From assembly GCA_050944455.1 (NCBI GenBank), contig JBMNRC010000041.1, forward strand, positions 1 to 9,130: 9,130 nucleotides of DNA. Direction: 5' to 3'. The position numbers were made by a program, and so were the translations under genes. The first letter of the stretch is position 1. Each line of letters starts with the position of its first letter. Below are positions 1-6,520 of the stretch, piece after piece. The notes beneath the pieces are model-generated. The model was given only the letters and a program-made list of their open reading frames with translations. It ran no database searches and was not told the origin of the DNA. The DNA comes from Anthropogastromicrobium sp050944455. GTDB lineage: Bacteria > Bacillota > Clostridia > Lachnospirales > Lachnospiraceae.

Positions 1-859
1 CGGTCTTGGACTCCAGATAGACAACCTCGCAGCCGAAGTCCTCAGAAGCTCTCTGAAGGCCTTCCCACGCGGACTGGTTGAAGGAACCGTCGTTGACGCC
101 GCCGACGTCGGTGACCATGCCGATCTTGTAATCGGAGCCGTCAATCTCCTCGGCTTCCGTGGTCGCTTCGGCTTCGACAGCAGCCTCTGTATCCGTTTCC
201 TCAGCGGTCTCTTCCTCAGTTGTTTCCTCTTCGGCAGTTACTTCCTCAGTTGTTGCCTCTTCGGTCGTTGCTTCCTCAGTCGTTTCTTCCTCGGTGGTTT
301 CCTCTTCAGTGGTTACTTCCTCGGTCGTTGCTTCTTCAGTCGTTTCTTCTTCGGTGGTTTCCTCTTCAGTGGTTACTTCCTCGGTCGTTGCCTCTTCAGT
401 GGTCGCTTCCTCGGTCGTTGCCTCTTCAGTGGTTACCTCTTCGGTCGTTGCTTCCTCAGTGGTTGCTTCCTCGGTCGTTGCCTCTTCGGTGGCTGCTTCC
501 TCGGTCGTCGCTTCTTCAGTCGTTACTTCCTCGGTTGTTGCCTCTTCGGTTGTTGCTTCCTCAGTGGTTGCTTCCTCGGTCGTTGCCTCTTCGGTTGTTG
601 CTTCCTCAGTGGTTGCTTCCTCGGTTGCTGCCGCTTCGGTCGTCGCTTCCTCGGTCGTCACCGCTTCCGCGGTGGTGGCGGCTGCCTCAGCGGTCGTTGA
701 CTTCACTGTGGTTTCTTCCGCCGCGGCAGTCGTTGTGGCAGACGCAGCGGTTGTTGTGACAGCCTTGGTGGTCTCATTTTCCGAAGTGCCGCCCGTGCAT
801 GCCGCAAGAGAACTGATCATGACTCCTGTCAGCAAGACAGCAAGAAACTTCTTTCTCAT
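1..859 (-). CDS. BMP/PnrA-family nucleoside-binding lipoprotein, N-terminal part (3' end off window)
   Basis: Surface lipoprotein expected to bind purine nucleosides for an ABC importer (BMP/PnrA/TmpC family). The visible 286 codons start with a type II signal peptide (basic MRKK, hydrophobic core, lipobox LAAC with acylated Cys21). Residues about 25-242 are a low-complexity Thr/Glu/Ala spacer built mainly of TTEEA-like pentapeptides. The ligand domain opens at about residue 243 with YKIGMVTDVGGVNDGSFNQS, the family's signature N-terminal strand and loop, and continues to the window edge. The ATG at 857-859 is preceded by AAGGAGGAG (866-874) at 6 nt spacing, which fixes the start. A promoter match lies at 946-974. 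The family assignment rests on the first ~45 residues of the domain but is distinctive; the specific nucleoside cannot be told. A spacer of over 200 residues is unusual, since most family members have only a short linker. Confidence 0.9.
   Translation of the reverse strand, partial: MRKKFLAVLLTGVMISSLAACTGGTSENETTKAVTTTAASATTTAAAEETTVKSTTAEAAATTAEAVTTEEATTEAAATEEATTEEATTEEATTEEATTEEATTEEATTEEVTTEEATTEEAATEEATTEEATTEEATTEEVTTEEATTEEATTEEATTEEVTTEEETTEEETTEEATTEEVTTEEETTEEETTEEATTEEATTEEVTAEEETTEEETAEETDTEAAVEAEATTEAEEIDGSDYKIGMVTDVGGVNDGSFNQSAWEGLQRASEDFGCEVVYLESKT
199..690 (-). repeat. 15-bp coding tandem repeat (TTEEA-type pentapeptides)
   Basis: About thirty in-frame copies of a degenerate 15-bp unit, of the form gttgcttcctcggtc on the plus strand, encode Thr-Thr-Glu-Glu-Ala variants in the lipoprotein on the minus strand. 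Higher-order copying is visible: 271-330 and 331-390 differ at only two positions, so blocks of four units have been duplicated. Because the unit is a multiple of three, gain or loss of copies changes the spacer length but not the frame. The boundaries are approximate because the edges degenerate into Ala/Thr-rich sequence. Confidence 0.92.
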
Positions 860-945
860 GTGTTGCTCCTCCTTCTTGATGTTCGCGTTCCGGGCGGATT
901 TCCGCCAGCCCCTCTTCTGAGCGGGTCCCTCCCGGCATTGTTTTT

Positions 946-974
946 ATTGTAACACATCAAAACAGGCGGGGCAA
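946..974 (-). promoter_or_regulatory. Putative sigma-A promoter of the BMP lipoprotein gene
   Basis: On the minus strand, TTGCCC (969-974) and TACAAT (946-951) are separated by exactly 17 bp. The -10 box matches the consensus at five of six positions. Transcription would start near 939, giving a leader of about 80 nt that contains a short GGCGG/CCGCC hairpin at 893-906. The -35 box lies at the edge of the inverted repeat 959-1005. Confidence 0.6.
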
Positions 975-1005
975 TGCAATTTCCGATTTCTCCGCCGCCT
1001 GTTTT
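959..1005. promoter_or_regulatory. 11-bp inverted repeat between divergent promoters (candidate operator)
   Basis: The arms aaaacaggcgg (959-969) and ccgcctgtttt (995-1005) are perfect complements, separated by 25 bp. The element covers the upstream side of the minus-strand -35 box (969-974) and ends one base before the plus-strand -35 box (1007-1012). No plus-strand gene in view ends just upstream, so a terminator role is less likely than a regulator-binding site or DNA-looping element. The regulator is unknown. Confidence 0.5.
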
Positions 1006-1006
1006 C

Positions 1007-1035
1007 TTGACAATTCCCCGGTCTGACGATATGCT
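1007..1035 (+). promoter_or_regulatory. Sigma-A promoter of the AAA ATPase / PHP hydrolase unit
   Basis: A perfect TTGACA (1007-1012), a 17-bp spacer and TATGCT (1030-1035) form a good vegetative promoter. Transcription should start near 1042, which excludes the in-frame ATG at 974 and supports the ATPase start at 1073 with a leader of about 30 nt. Confidence 0.7.
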
Positions 1036-1072
1036 CTTTGTTTGGTTCAAGGCGAAAACGGAGGCATTTTCG

Positions 1073-2542
1073 ATGGACAATGCAATAAAGGAAGCCGCTC
1101 AGATTCAGGATCTCTGCGACCGGCTGCAGGCAGAGGAAAACATTTACCAGAATCAGCCGATCCGGCTCCGCGAATGCGCCGCATCCGAGTGGGCCGCCTT
1201 CCTGATGTACCTGACGGATACCGGGGACGTCAGCGCAAAAGAAAACGAATTTATCAGGGACGTGACCGGAAACGCGTATACCCCGGCCCGGCTGCATGAA
1301 ATGTATTTCACGGAGCATCTTTCCTCCATACTTTTTCAGCAGAAGATTCCCCGCTGCCTTCAGGAGTTTGTCCGGGTGGATCTCCTGAAGCGCCTGAAGG
1401 GACAGAATACTTATTACGGCCAGCTGATGGCCAATTTTTTCCGTTTTGCGGGGCAGAGCTTTATCGCCTGCGACACCGCGAACAATTCTTCCTTCCAGAT
1501 CCGGCGGCTCACCGCCTACTGCACCAACCTGGAAAATTACCTGAGAAAACAGGGCGTCAACACCGTGCTGGATGAAAACGCCGCGGAAGACGCTCTGCGT
1601 ACTCCGGCAGAGAAGGCGGAGGAAGATGCGAAGCTCACCGAAGAGCAGAAAAAGCGCGCGGCTTCCGTCGATCTGTCCAAGACGGACGAGATCCTTGCGG
1701 AGCTCAACTCCCTGACCGGCCTGACCGAGGTCAAGGAAGAAATCAACAGCCTGGTCAACCTTCTCCGGATCAACCAGATCCGCCGTGAGCGGGGTCTCCC
1801 GGAGGTGTCCACATCCATCCACATGGTTTTCTCCGGAAATCCCGGGACGGGCAAAACCACCGTCGCGCGGATGCTGGCCGGAATTTACTATCACCTGGGA
1901 ATACTCCGTAATAACCTGCTGGTTGAGACGGACCGCGCCGGCCTGGTGAGCGGATACGTGGGGCAGACAGCCGAAAAAACCAAAGGCGTCATCGAATCCG
2001 CGATGGACGGCGTTCTGTTCATCGATGAAGCGTACACGCTGACTTCCGGCAAAGGGCCGGGAGACTTCGGGCAGGAAGCGGTTGACACTCTGCTGAAGAT
2101 GATGGAGGACAACCGCGGCCGTCTCGTGGTCATCGTCGCCGGCTATGACAGCCTGATGAATGATTTTCTCAACTCCAACCCCGGCCTGAAATCCCGTTTT
2201 TCCCGTTTCATCCATTTCGCGGACTACACAGCTCCGGAACTGACAGAGATCTTCACCAGCATGGCGGCGAAAAAGAAATTCCGCCTGTCCGCGGCCGCTA
2301 AGAACTCTGTACAGTCCTATTTTGCCGGCAGGATCGCGGAAAAACCCGCAAATTTCGCGAACGCCCGTGAAGCCCGCAACCTTTACGAAGCCGCGGTCTC
2401 GGCGCAGGCCAACCGCCTGGCCGGGAGGCTTTCAAAGCTGACGGACGACCAGCTGATGCTGATTTCCAAGGAAGATGTCAGCACGGCCATAGAGCGGACG
2501 CGGGCAGTCAACGCCGCTGTGCAGGAGAATAAACAGGACTGA
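1073..2542 (+). CDS. CbxX/CfqX-type (SpoVK/EccA-like) AAA+ ATPase with unrecognised N-terminal domain
   Basis: Predicted cytosolic AAA+ ATPase of 489 residues. Residues 1 to about 165 are helical and unrecognised; a stretch around FLMYLTDTGDVSAKENEFI faintly resembles TerB-type helices (inference). A charged linker follows (about 165-203), then the AAA module: Walker A GNPGTGKTT (255-263), Walker B VLFIDE (314-319), NPGLKSRF with candidate arginine finger Arg375, and the lid motif NAREARN (430-436). The VAGY sequence after Walker B and the NARE-RN lid are typical of the CbxX/CfqX family, which includes the Rubisco activase CbbX, SpoVK and EccA. The start at ATG 1073 has GGAGG at 1060-1064 (8 nt spacing) and lies downstream of the promoter at 1007; the open frame reaches back to 974 but has no ribosome site there. 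The PHP gene follows after 15 bp. The substrate or remodelling target is unknown. Confidence 0.9.
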   Translation: MDNAIKEAAQIQDLCDRLQAEENIYQNQPIRLRECAASEWAAFLMYLTDTGDVSAKENEFIRDVTGNAYTPARLHEMYFTEHLSSILFQQKIPRCLQEFVRVDLLKRLKGQNTYYGQLMANFFRFAGQSFIACDTANNSSFQIRRLTAYCTNLENYLRKQGVNTVLDENAAEDALRTPAEKAEEDAKLTEEQKKRAASVDLSKTDEILAELNSLTGLTEVKEEINSLVNLLRINQIRRERGLPEVSTSIHMVFSGNPGTGKTTVARMLAGIYYHLGILRNNLLVETDRAGLVSGYVGQTAEKTKGVIESAMDGVLFIDEAYTLTSGKGPGDFGQEAVDTLLKMMEDNRGRLVVIVAGYDSLMNDFLNSNPGLKSRFSRFIHFADYTAPELTEIFTSMAAKKKFRLSAAAKNSVQSYFAGRIAEKPANFANAREARNLYEAAVSAQANRLAGRLSKLTDDQLMLISKEDVSTAIERTRAVNAAVQENKQD

Positions 2543-2557
2543 GAGGACAGGGCAGAT

Positions 2558-3367
2558 ATGATCAGGACAGATTACCATCTTCACTGCAGTTTTTCCACGG
2601 ATTCGCACACTCCTCCCGAAGAGCAGGCGCGCGCTGAGGCGGAAAAAGGCGTCCGCGAGATCTGTTTCACGGATCACAACGACCCGGGCTACAAACCGGA
2701 AGGCTTCCAGCTCGATTTTGAGAATTATTACAGGGCGATCGCGGAAACGCGAAGTTCCCTGAAGAATGTCATCCGCATTCACATCGGCATGGAGCTCGGG
2801 CTGCGCCCGGATTATCAGGAACAGATCCGGTCAGCCGCGGTAAAGTGCCCGTGGGAATTCATCATCGGATCCACCCACGTCGTGGACGACGTCGACCCTT
2901 CCTACCCTGAGTACTGGACAGACATAACCGCCAACGAGGGAATGCGGCGCTATTATGAGTACACGCTGGAAAACGCCCGGATGTACGACTGCTTCGATGT
3001 GTACGGCCATCTGGATTACCTGGTGCGCTATATTCCCGCGGAAAAAAGGACCGGCTATGATCCGGACGCCGATAAAGATATCGTCGATGAAATCCTGAGG
3101 ACCCTGATCAGAAAGGGCAAGGGACTGGAGTGCAACACCGGCGGATACCGCTGCGGGCTCGGCCGTCCGAACCCCGACGTCGCGATTCTCGCCAGGTATC
3201 GCGAGCTCGGCGGCAGGATCATCACGGTCGGCTCAGACGGGCACCGCCCGCAGGACACGGCGCTGCACTTTGGCGACGTTCCGTCGATTCTCCGGAAAGC
3301 GGGTTTCACGGAATACACGATTTTCCGCGACAGAAAACCCGTCCAGGTTCCGGTGCCGGAGGACTGA
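2558..3367 (+). CDS. PHP-domain phosphohydrolase, histidinol-phosphatase (HisJ/HisK) family
   Basis: Cytosolic metal-dependent phosphoesterase of 269 residues, the usual length for the family. The PHP metal ligands are in order: HLH (His7, His9), Asp15, TDH (His40), the glutamate of GMELG (Glu79), STH (His107), GHLDY (His151) and SDGH (Asp227, His229). The ECNTGG segment (191-196) is also typical. The classic reaction is L-histidinol phosphate to histidinol in histidine biosynthesis, but no his gene is in view and many HisJ-like proteins act on other phosphate esters, so the substrate is open. The gene begins 15 bp after the AAA ATPase stop and has a modest AGAGGA site at 2542-2547, so the two are almost certainly co-transcribed. 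Transcription ends at the hairpin at 3475-3511. It is not a core biosynthesis gene by context; functional linkage to the ATPase is inferred from co-transcription only. Confidence 0.88.
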   Translation: MIRTDYHLHCSFSTDSHTPPEEQARAEAEKGVREICFTDHNDPGYKPEGFQLDFENYYRAIAETRSSLKNVIRIHIGMELGLRPDYQEQIRSAAVKCPWEFIIGSTHVVDDVDPSYPEYWTDITANEGMRRYYEYTLENARMYDCFDVYGHLDYLVRYIPAEKRTGYDPDADKDIVDEILRTLIRKGKGLECNTGGYRCGLGRPNPDVAILARYRELGGRIITVGSDGHRPQDTALHFGDVPSILRKAGFTEYTIFRDRKPVQVPVPED

Positions 3368-3376
3368 CCCGCCGGC

Positions 3377-3401
3377 GCGAAAGACTAGAAAGGCCTTTCG
3401 C
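3377..3401 (+). repeat. Short hairpin downstream of the PHP gene
   Basis: The arms gcgaaag (3377-3383) and ctttcgc (3395-3401) can pair across an 11-nt loop, and flanking CGCCGGCG blocks on both sides could extend the structure. There is no T-run, so this is probably 3' UTR structure rather than a terminator. The rest of 3402-3474 shows nothing recognisable. Confidence 0.35.
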
Positions 3402-3474
3402 AAAGCTGTCTCCGCCGGCGTGGATGTCGCGGCAGTGTCCTCACGAAAACCAACGGATGGAAGCTCAATTCAAA

Positions 3475-3521
3475 ATGCCGGCGGCTGGAACAGAATTCCA
3501 GCCGCCGGCATAATATTTTTT
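3475..3521. terminator. Bidirectional intrinsic terminator between convergent genes
   Basis: A perfect 16-bp stem is formed by atgccggcggctggaa (3475-3490) and its complement (3496-3511), with a 5-nt loop cagaa. On the plus strand a TTTTTT run follows (3516-3521), ending the AAA/PHP transcript. On the minus strand the stem is followed by TTTTG, ending the DegV transcript whose stop codon is at 3538-3540. Confidence 0.9.
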
Positions 3522-3537
3522 GTCAGATATTCATTAA

Positions 3538-4413
3538 TCAGATATGGAGTTTTCTGCTGACGGTTACCGCCAGCGCGCCTTTGCCGATATGGGTGGCGAT
3601 CACCAGGCAGAGCGGCTCCATCACGATTTCGTGATCCGGATAGACCGCCTGGACTTCCTGCTTCCACTGATCAGCCGCAGCCTTGTCATACGTGTAGGAC
3701 ATTGCGATCTCAACATGATCGGGGGACGCGTCGCCGTCAAAGCGGGTTTCGATATCCTTTTTGATGCCGGCCAGCATCTCCTGTTTGGCGATCTTATAGG
3801 TTCTTGCCAGTTTGTAGGCGTCCAGTTTCTCTCCCTGGATCGTGAGCACCGGCTTTACGCGGAGCAGGGTTCCGACCGCCGCCGCGGCCGGAGTGATTCT
3901 CCCTCCCTTTTTCAGGTATTTAAGCGTATCCACGGTGATGTAGATGGACGACTCAAGCTTGGTTCTCTCCAGTTCGTCTTTGATCTGCTGCGCGGTCCAG
4001 CCCTTGTCAGCCATCCGCTTCGCGTCAAGAACAGAAGACCGCTGGGTTACTGAGATTCTCTGGTTGTTCACGACGAAAACTTTCCCGTCGTATTTCTCCT
4101 CCCCGGCGAGCATCGCGGCCGTGGAACAGGAAGAGGAAAGGCCGCTGGACATCGGAATGTACACGATCTGGTCGTGATCCTTCAGCAGCCCGTCCCAGAA
4201 ATCCATCACTTCCGCCGGAGCCGGCTGCGAAGTGGTGATATCCGCTCCGTTCTCCTGGAATTCATAAAACTTTTCCTGCGAAAGAGTAACACTTTCATGA
4301 TAGGTTTTCCCATTGATGTCAAAAGGCATCGGGAGCATGTAAACCCCGTACTTTTCCGCCTCATCAGGCAGCATTCCGCAGCAGGTATCCGTTGCGATTG
4401 CGATATTGCTCAT
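3538..4413 (-). CDS. DegV-family fatty-acid-binding protein (FakB-like)
   Basis: Cytosolic protein of 291 residues, a normal length for DegV proteins. The family binds a single fatty acid and, where studied (FakB), presents it to the kinase FakA, which makes acyl-phosphate for phospholipid synthesis. Visible hallmarks are IATDTCCGM near the N-terminus (usually TDSS/TDS), TSQPAP at 61-66, which contributes a fatty-acid carboxylate ligand, MSSGLSSS at 88-95, and VDTLKYLKKGGRI at 161-173. The ATG at 4411-4413 has AGGAGG four bases upstream. An in-frame ATG at 4428 has no such site and would add MVGGF, so 4413 is preferred. The gene stands alone, with a promoter at 4536-4564 and the shared terminator at 3475-3511. 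No FakA gene is visible, so the partner and chain specificity are unknown. Confidence 0.92.
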   Translation of the reverse strand: MSNIAIATDTCCGMLPDEAEKYGVYMLPMPFDINGKTYHESVTLSQEKFYEFQENGADITTSQPAPAEVMDFWDGLLKDHDQIVYIPMSSGLSSSCSTAAMLAGEEKYDGKVFVVNNQRISVTQRSSVLDAKRMADKGWTAQQIKDELERTKLESSIYITVDTLKYLKKGGRITPAAAAVGTLLRVKPVLTIQGEKLDAYKLARTYKIAKQEMLAGIKKDIETRFDGDASPDHVEIAMSYTYDKAAADQWKQEVQAVYPDHEIVMEPLCLVIATHIGKGALAVTVSRKLHI

Positions 4414-4535
4414 AAATCCTCCTACCATGCCGGGCGGTATTCTCCGCGCCGCGCTTTTCTGCTTCTGACAGACCGGCTTTCGCTAACCGGTCCGGCGCCG
4501 GCCCTTCTCCGTGACTGTTTCACCGGCGTTGATTC

Positions 4536-4564
4536 ATCATACCATTGTCGCGAATAGAAAGCAA
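4536..4564 (-). promoter_or_regulatory. Putative promoter of the DegV gene
   Basis: On the minus strand, TTGCTT (4559-4564), a 17-bp spacer and TATGAT (4536-4541) are seen. The -10 box is preceded by TGG, an extended -10 element that compensates for the weak -35 box. The predicted leader of about 115 nt is GC-rich and includes the palindrome ccggcgccgg near 4493-4502; no riboswitch class is recognised in it. Confidence 0.6.
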
Positions 4565-4602
4565 ACTCTTTTTATTTTCCTGAATTGTATGGTGTTTTTG
4601 TA

Positions 4603-4626
4603 TAGTTTTCATGGTTTTGAAAACTA
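4603..4626. repeat. 9-bp AT-rich inverted repeat (candidate operator)
   Basis: The arms tagttttca (4603-4611) and tgaaaacta (4618-4626) are perfect complements around a 6-bp centre, in an AT-rich island (4561-4640) upstream of the DegV promoter. The geometry fits a dimeric regulator site. No known family consensus is assigned. Confidence 0.4.
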
Positions 4627-4710
4627 CTTGACATTGTTCCGGCTGTCCCCGTCCGGGGCAATAAAAGGAGCCTCTGCGGGACAGGAAGTTTCGAATCGGA
4701 AAAGGGTCAG

Positions 4711-4853
4711 GTCTGCGCGGAGAAAATCAGCTGAAACGAGGTTCCGGAAGATCCATCCGGCGGGCTGCGCCTGTCTGTGCGGAAAAATCAGCCATTGGTA
4801 TGCTTCTGCGCACCGGCAGCTTCAAGCTGCGCCTGTCTGTGCGGGGATATCAG
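4711..4853. repeat. Three degenerate direct repeats at exact 62-bp spacing
   Basis: Related blocks begin at 4711 (gtctgcgcggagaaaatcag), 4773 (gtctgtgcggaaaaatcagc) and 4835 (gtctgtgcggggatatcag). Copies two and three share a longer perfect 19-bp core, gctgcgcctgtctgtgcgg, at 4764-4782 and 4826-4844. The intervening ~33 bp differ. The third copy runs into the stop codon of the ABC ATPase gene. A small palindrome (gcagcttcaagctgc, 4817-4831) lies between copies two and three. No intrinsic terminator for the ABC operon is obvious here. The remainder of the gap shows nothing coding. Confidence 0.7.
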
Positions 4854-5593
4854 AGCACCTTGGAGAGGAAATCCTGCAGTCTCCTGTTCTGCGGATGCCC
4901 GAAGAAATCCTCCGGCGCTCCTTCCTCCTTGATGACGCCTTCGTCGATAAAGAGGACCCGGCTGGCGACCTCGCGGGCAAACGCCATCTCATGGGTGACG
5001 ACTACCATCGTCATGCCCGCTTCCGCCAGCTGTTTCATCACTTCCAGCACCTCGCCGACCATCTCGGGGTCCAGAGCCGAAGTGGGCTCGTCAAAAAGCA
5101 TGACTTCGGGGTTCATTTCCAGCGCCCGCACGATCGCGATGCGCTGCTGCATTCCGCCGGAAAGCGAATGCGGGTAGGCGTCGGCCTTGTCAGCCAGATT
5201 CACTCTTCTTAAGAGCTGCAGCGCTTTCTCCTTCGCTTCGTCTTTGGAGAGGATCCCCAGCTTTACCGGGGCGAGCGTAATGTTGTCCATGATCGTCAGG
5301 TTCTGGAAAAGGTTGAAGCGCTGGAACACCATTCCCATTCTTCTGCGCACCTTGTTGATATCCGTGCGGGGGTCATTCACCTTGACATTGTCCAGCCACA
5401 CTTCGCCGTCCGTGGGAGTCTCCAGCATGTTGATGCAGCGCAGAAAAGTAGATTTTCCGCAGCCCGAAGGCCCGACGAGGACGATTTTCTGCCCCTTCTG
5501 GATATCATAGTCGATGCCGCGGAGAACGTGATTGTCCCCGAAATCTTTCTTCAGGCCTCTGATGCGGATCATTGCAGAATTATCGGTTGTCAC
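4850..5593 (-). CDS. Polar amino acid ABC transporter, ATP-binding protein (GlnQ/HisP family)
   Basis: Cytosolic ATPase that powers the importer encoded with 5580-6269 and 6521-7663. From the GTG at 5593 it has 247 residues: Walker A GPSGCGKST (41-49), Q-loop Gln91 in VFQRFNLF, signature LSGGMQQR (144-151), Walker B VMLFDEP (164-170), D-loop SALD and switch His201. The FNLFQNLT and VVVTHEMAFAREVA segments are typical of the amino acid (PAAT) subfamily. The signature has Met where LSGGQQQR is usual, a tolerated change. The GTG start overlaps the permease stop by 14 nt and has an AAGGAAG site ten bases upstream, inside the permease gene. An ATG at 5572 would give a 240-residue protein of GlnQ length but lacks a ribosome site. 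The overlap implies translational coupling. Confidence 0.95.
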   Translation of the reverse strand: MTTDNSAMIRIRGLKKDFGDNHVLRGIDYDIQKGQKIVLVGPSGCGKSTFLRCINMLETPTDGEVWLDNVKVNDPRTDINKVRRRMGMVFQRFNLFQNLTIMDNITLAPVKLGILSKDEAKEKALQLLRRVNLADKADAYPHSLSGGMQQRIAIVRALEMNPEVMLFDEPTSALDPEMVGEVLEVMKQLAEAGMTMVVVTHEMAFAREVASRVLFIDEGVIKEEGAPEDFFGHPQNRRLQDFLSKVL

Positions 5594-6269
5594 TTTCTCT
5601 CAGCTTCCTTTCCAGAATACCAAACAGGACAGACAGGATCTTCACAACAGCAAAGTACATCACCGCCGCGCCGAGCAGAGGCATCAGATACTGATACGTC
5701 GCGCTGGACACCTGGTCCGCCGCGTGCGTCAGCTCTGCCAGGCCGACCGCTCCGCCGATGGAGGTTTCCTTGAGCAGTGTGATGAACTCATTGAGCAGGG
5801 AGGGAAAACAGTTTTTGAATGCCTGCGGAAGAACCACATACAACATCGTCATCCCCCGGGTGAGTCCCAGCGACCTCCCGGCCTCCATCTGTCCGGAATC
5901 GACCGACTGAATGCCGCCTCTCAGGATTTCGGCCACGTACGCGCCTGAGTTGATGCCGAACGCCAGGCACGCGACAAGAATCTTGTTCTTTGAACTGGCC
6001 ATGATGACGTTCCACATGATCAGCAGCTGGATCATCGTGGGCGTTCCGCGGATAATGTCAATGTAGACGTACGCGATGCAGGAACCGATCGTCCGCTTTC
6101 CTTTTCGGGTGCGCTGCATATTGAAAAGGCAGGCGACCGTTCCCAGAAGGATACCCAGAAGAGCCGCGAACACGGTCACTTCCAGCGTATTGGCCAGGCC
6201 CCTGAGATAAAGCATCCATCTGTCATTCTTGATAAAGGCTTTGTAAAATTGCTCGCCTAAAGTGTCCAT
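5580..6269 (-). CDS. Polar amino acid ABC transporter, permease (HisM/GlnP family)
   Basis: Integral membrane protein of 229 residues in the usual size range for the His/Glu/Gln/Arg/opine family, which works as a homo- or heterodimer. Hydrophobic segments lie at about 28-50, 64-92, 96-115, 156-180 and 192-217. The family motif DIIRGTPTMIQL (71-82) follows the second segment. The EAA loop that docks on the ATPase is GQMEAGRSLGLTRG (126-139), continuing into YVVLPQAF. The ATG at 6267-6269 has GGGAGG four bases upstream. Only one permease gene is present, so a homodimer is likely. It lies 251 bp downstream of the binding-protein gene and overlaps the ATPase gene by 14 nt. The exact amino acid cannot be inferred from this subunit. 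Confidence 0.94.
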   Translation of the reverse strand: MDTLGEQFYKAFIKNDRWMLYLRGLANTLEVTVFAALLGILLGTVACLFNMQRTRKGKRTIGSCIAYVYIDIIRGTPTMIQLLIMWNVIMASSKNKILVACLAFGINSGAYVAEILRGGIQSVDSGQMEAGRSLGLTRGMTMLYVVLPQAFKNCFPSLLNEFITLLKETSIGGAVGLAELTHAADQVSSATYQYLMPLLGAAVMYFAVVKILSVLFGILERKLRESDNR

Positions 6270-6341
6270 GTAACCTCCCGCAGCTGGCCCGGCGCTGATT
6301 TTACAGCCGGGGCAGATATTGATCCCTGCGGCGCGGGTATC

Positions 6342-6387
6342 ATGGCAGAACCCGTTTCGGATCCGTTTCGGCGGATTTTTCTGCCAT
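6342..6387 (-). repeat. Long hairpin in the lipoprotein-permease gap
   Basis: The arms atggcagaa (6342-6350) and ttctgccat (6379-6387) are perfect complements. The 28-nt interior holds two copies of cgtttcgg around a GGATCC-centred palindrome (cggatccg). There is no T-run on the minus strand. It may stabilise the upstream mRNA or slow transcription into the permease gene. Confidence 0.4.
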
Positions 6388-6420
6388 CACACCGGCGCCG
6401 CGCGCACCAGACACATAAAT

Positions 6421-6452
6421 CGGGCAGAGAATCGTACAGACTTCTCTGCCCG
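6421..6452 (-). terminator. 11-bp hairpin after the solute-binding protein gene (possible attenuating terminator)
   Basis: The arms cgggcagagaa (6421-6431) and ttctctgcccg (6442-6452) pair perfectly across a 10-nt loop. On the minus strand the stem is followed by only ATTT, so termination would be weak at best. Such hairpins between binding-protein and permease genes commonly keep the binding protein in excess, by 3'-end protection or partial termination. No convincing separate promoter was found for the permease. Confidence 0.5.
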
Positions 6453-6520
6453 CAGCAGGTGCAGCTTAATGCTTCATGCCTCTTTTATACCGCTGATCCG
6501 TAAGGACCGCTCTTCCGTGA

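Noticed and set aside
159..920. Plus-strand open frame of VVASS-type repeats
   Set aside because: It is the antisense shadow of the minus-strand TTEEA repeat; the minus frame has a signal peptide, lipobox, ribosome site and BMP domain.
974..1072. Upstream in-frame extension of the AAA ATPase to ATG 974
   Set aside because: It lies upstream of the predicted transcription start and has no ribosome site; GGAGG precedes ATG 1073 properly.
944..2215. 423-codon minus-strand open frame opposite the AAA ATPase
   Set aside because: High-GC antisense shadow; it shows no family motifs and the plus frame has Walker A/B, a promoter and a ribosome site.
4628..4633. Plus-strand TTGACA
   Set aside because: No -10 box at any suitable distance and no plus-strand gene downstream.
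4711..4896. CRISPR-like repeat/spacer geometry (about 29 + 33 bp)
   Set aside because: Only three degenerate copies, the last one within coding sequence, poor repeat identity and no cas gene in view.
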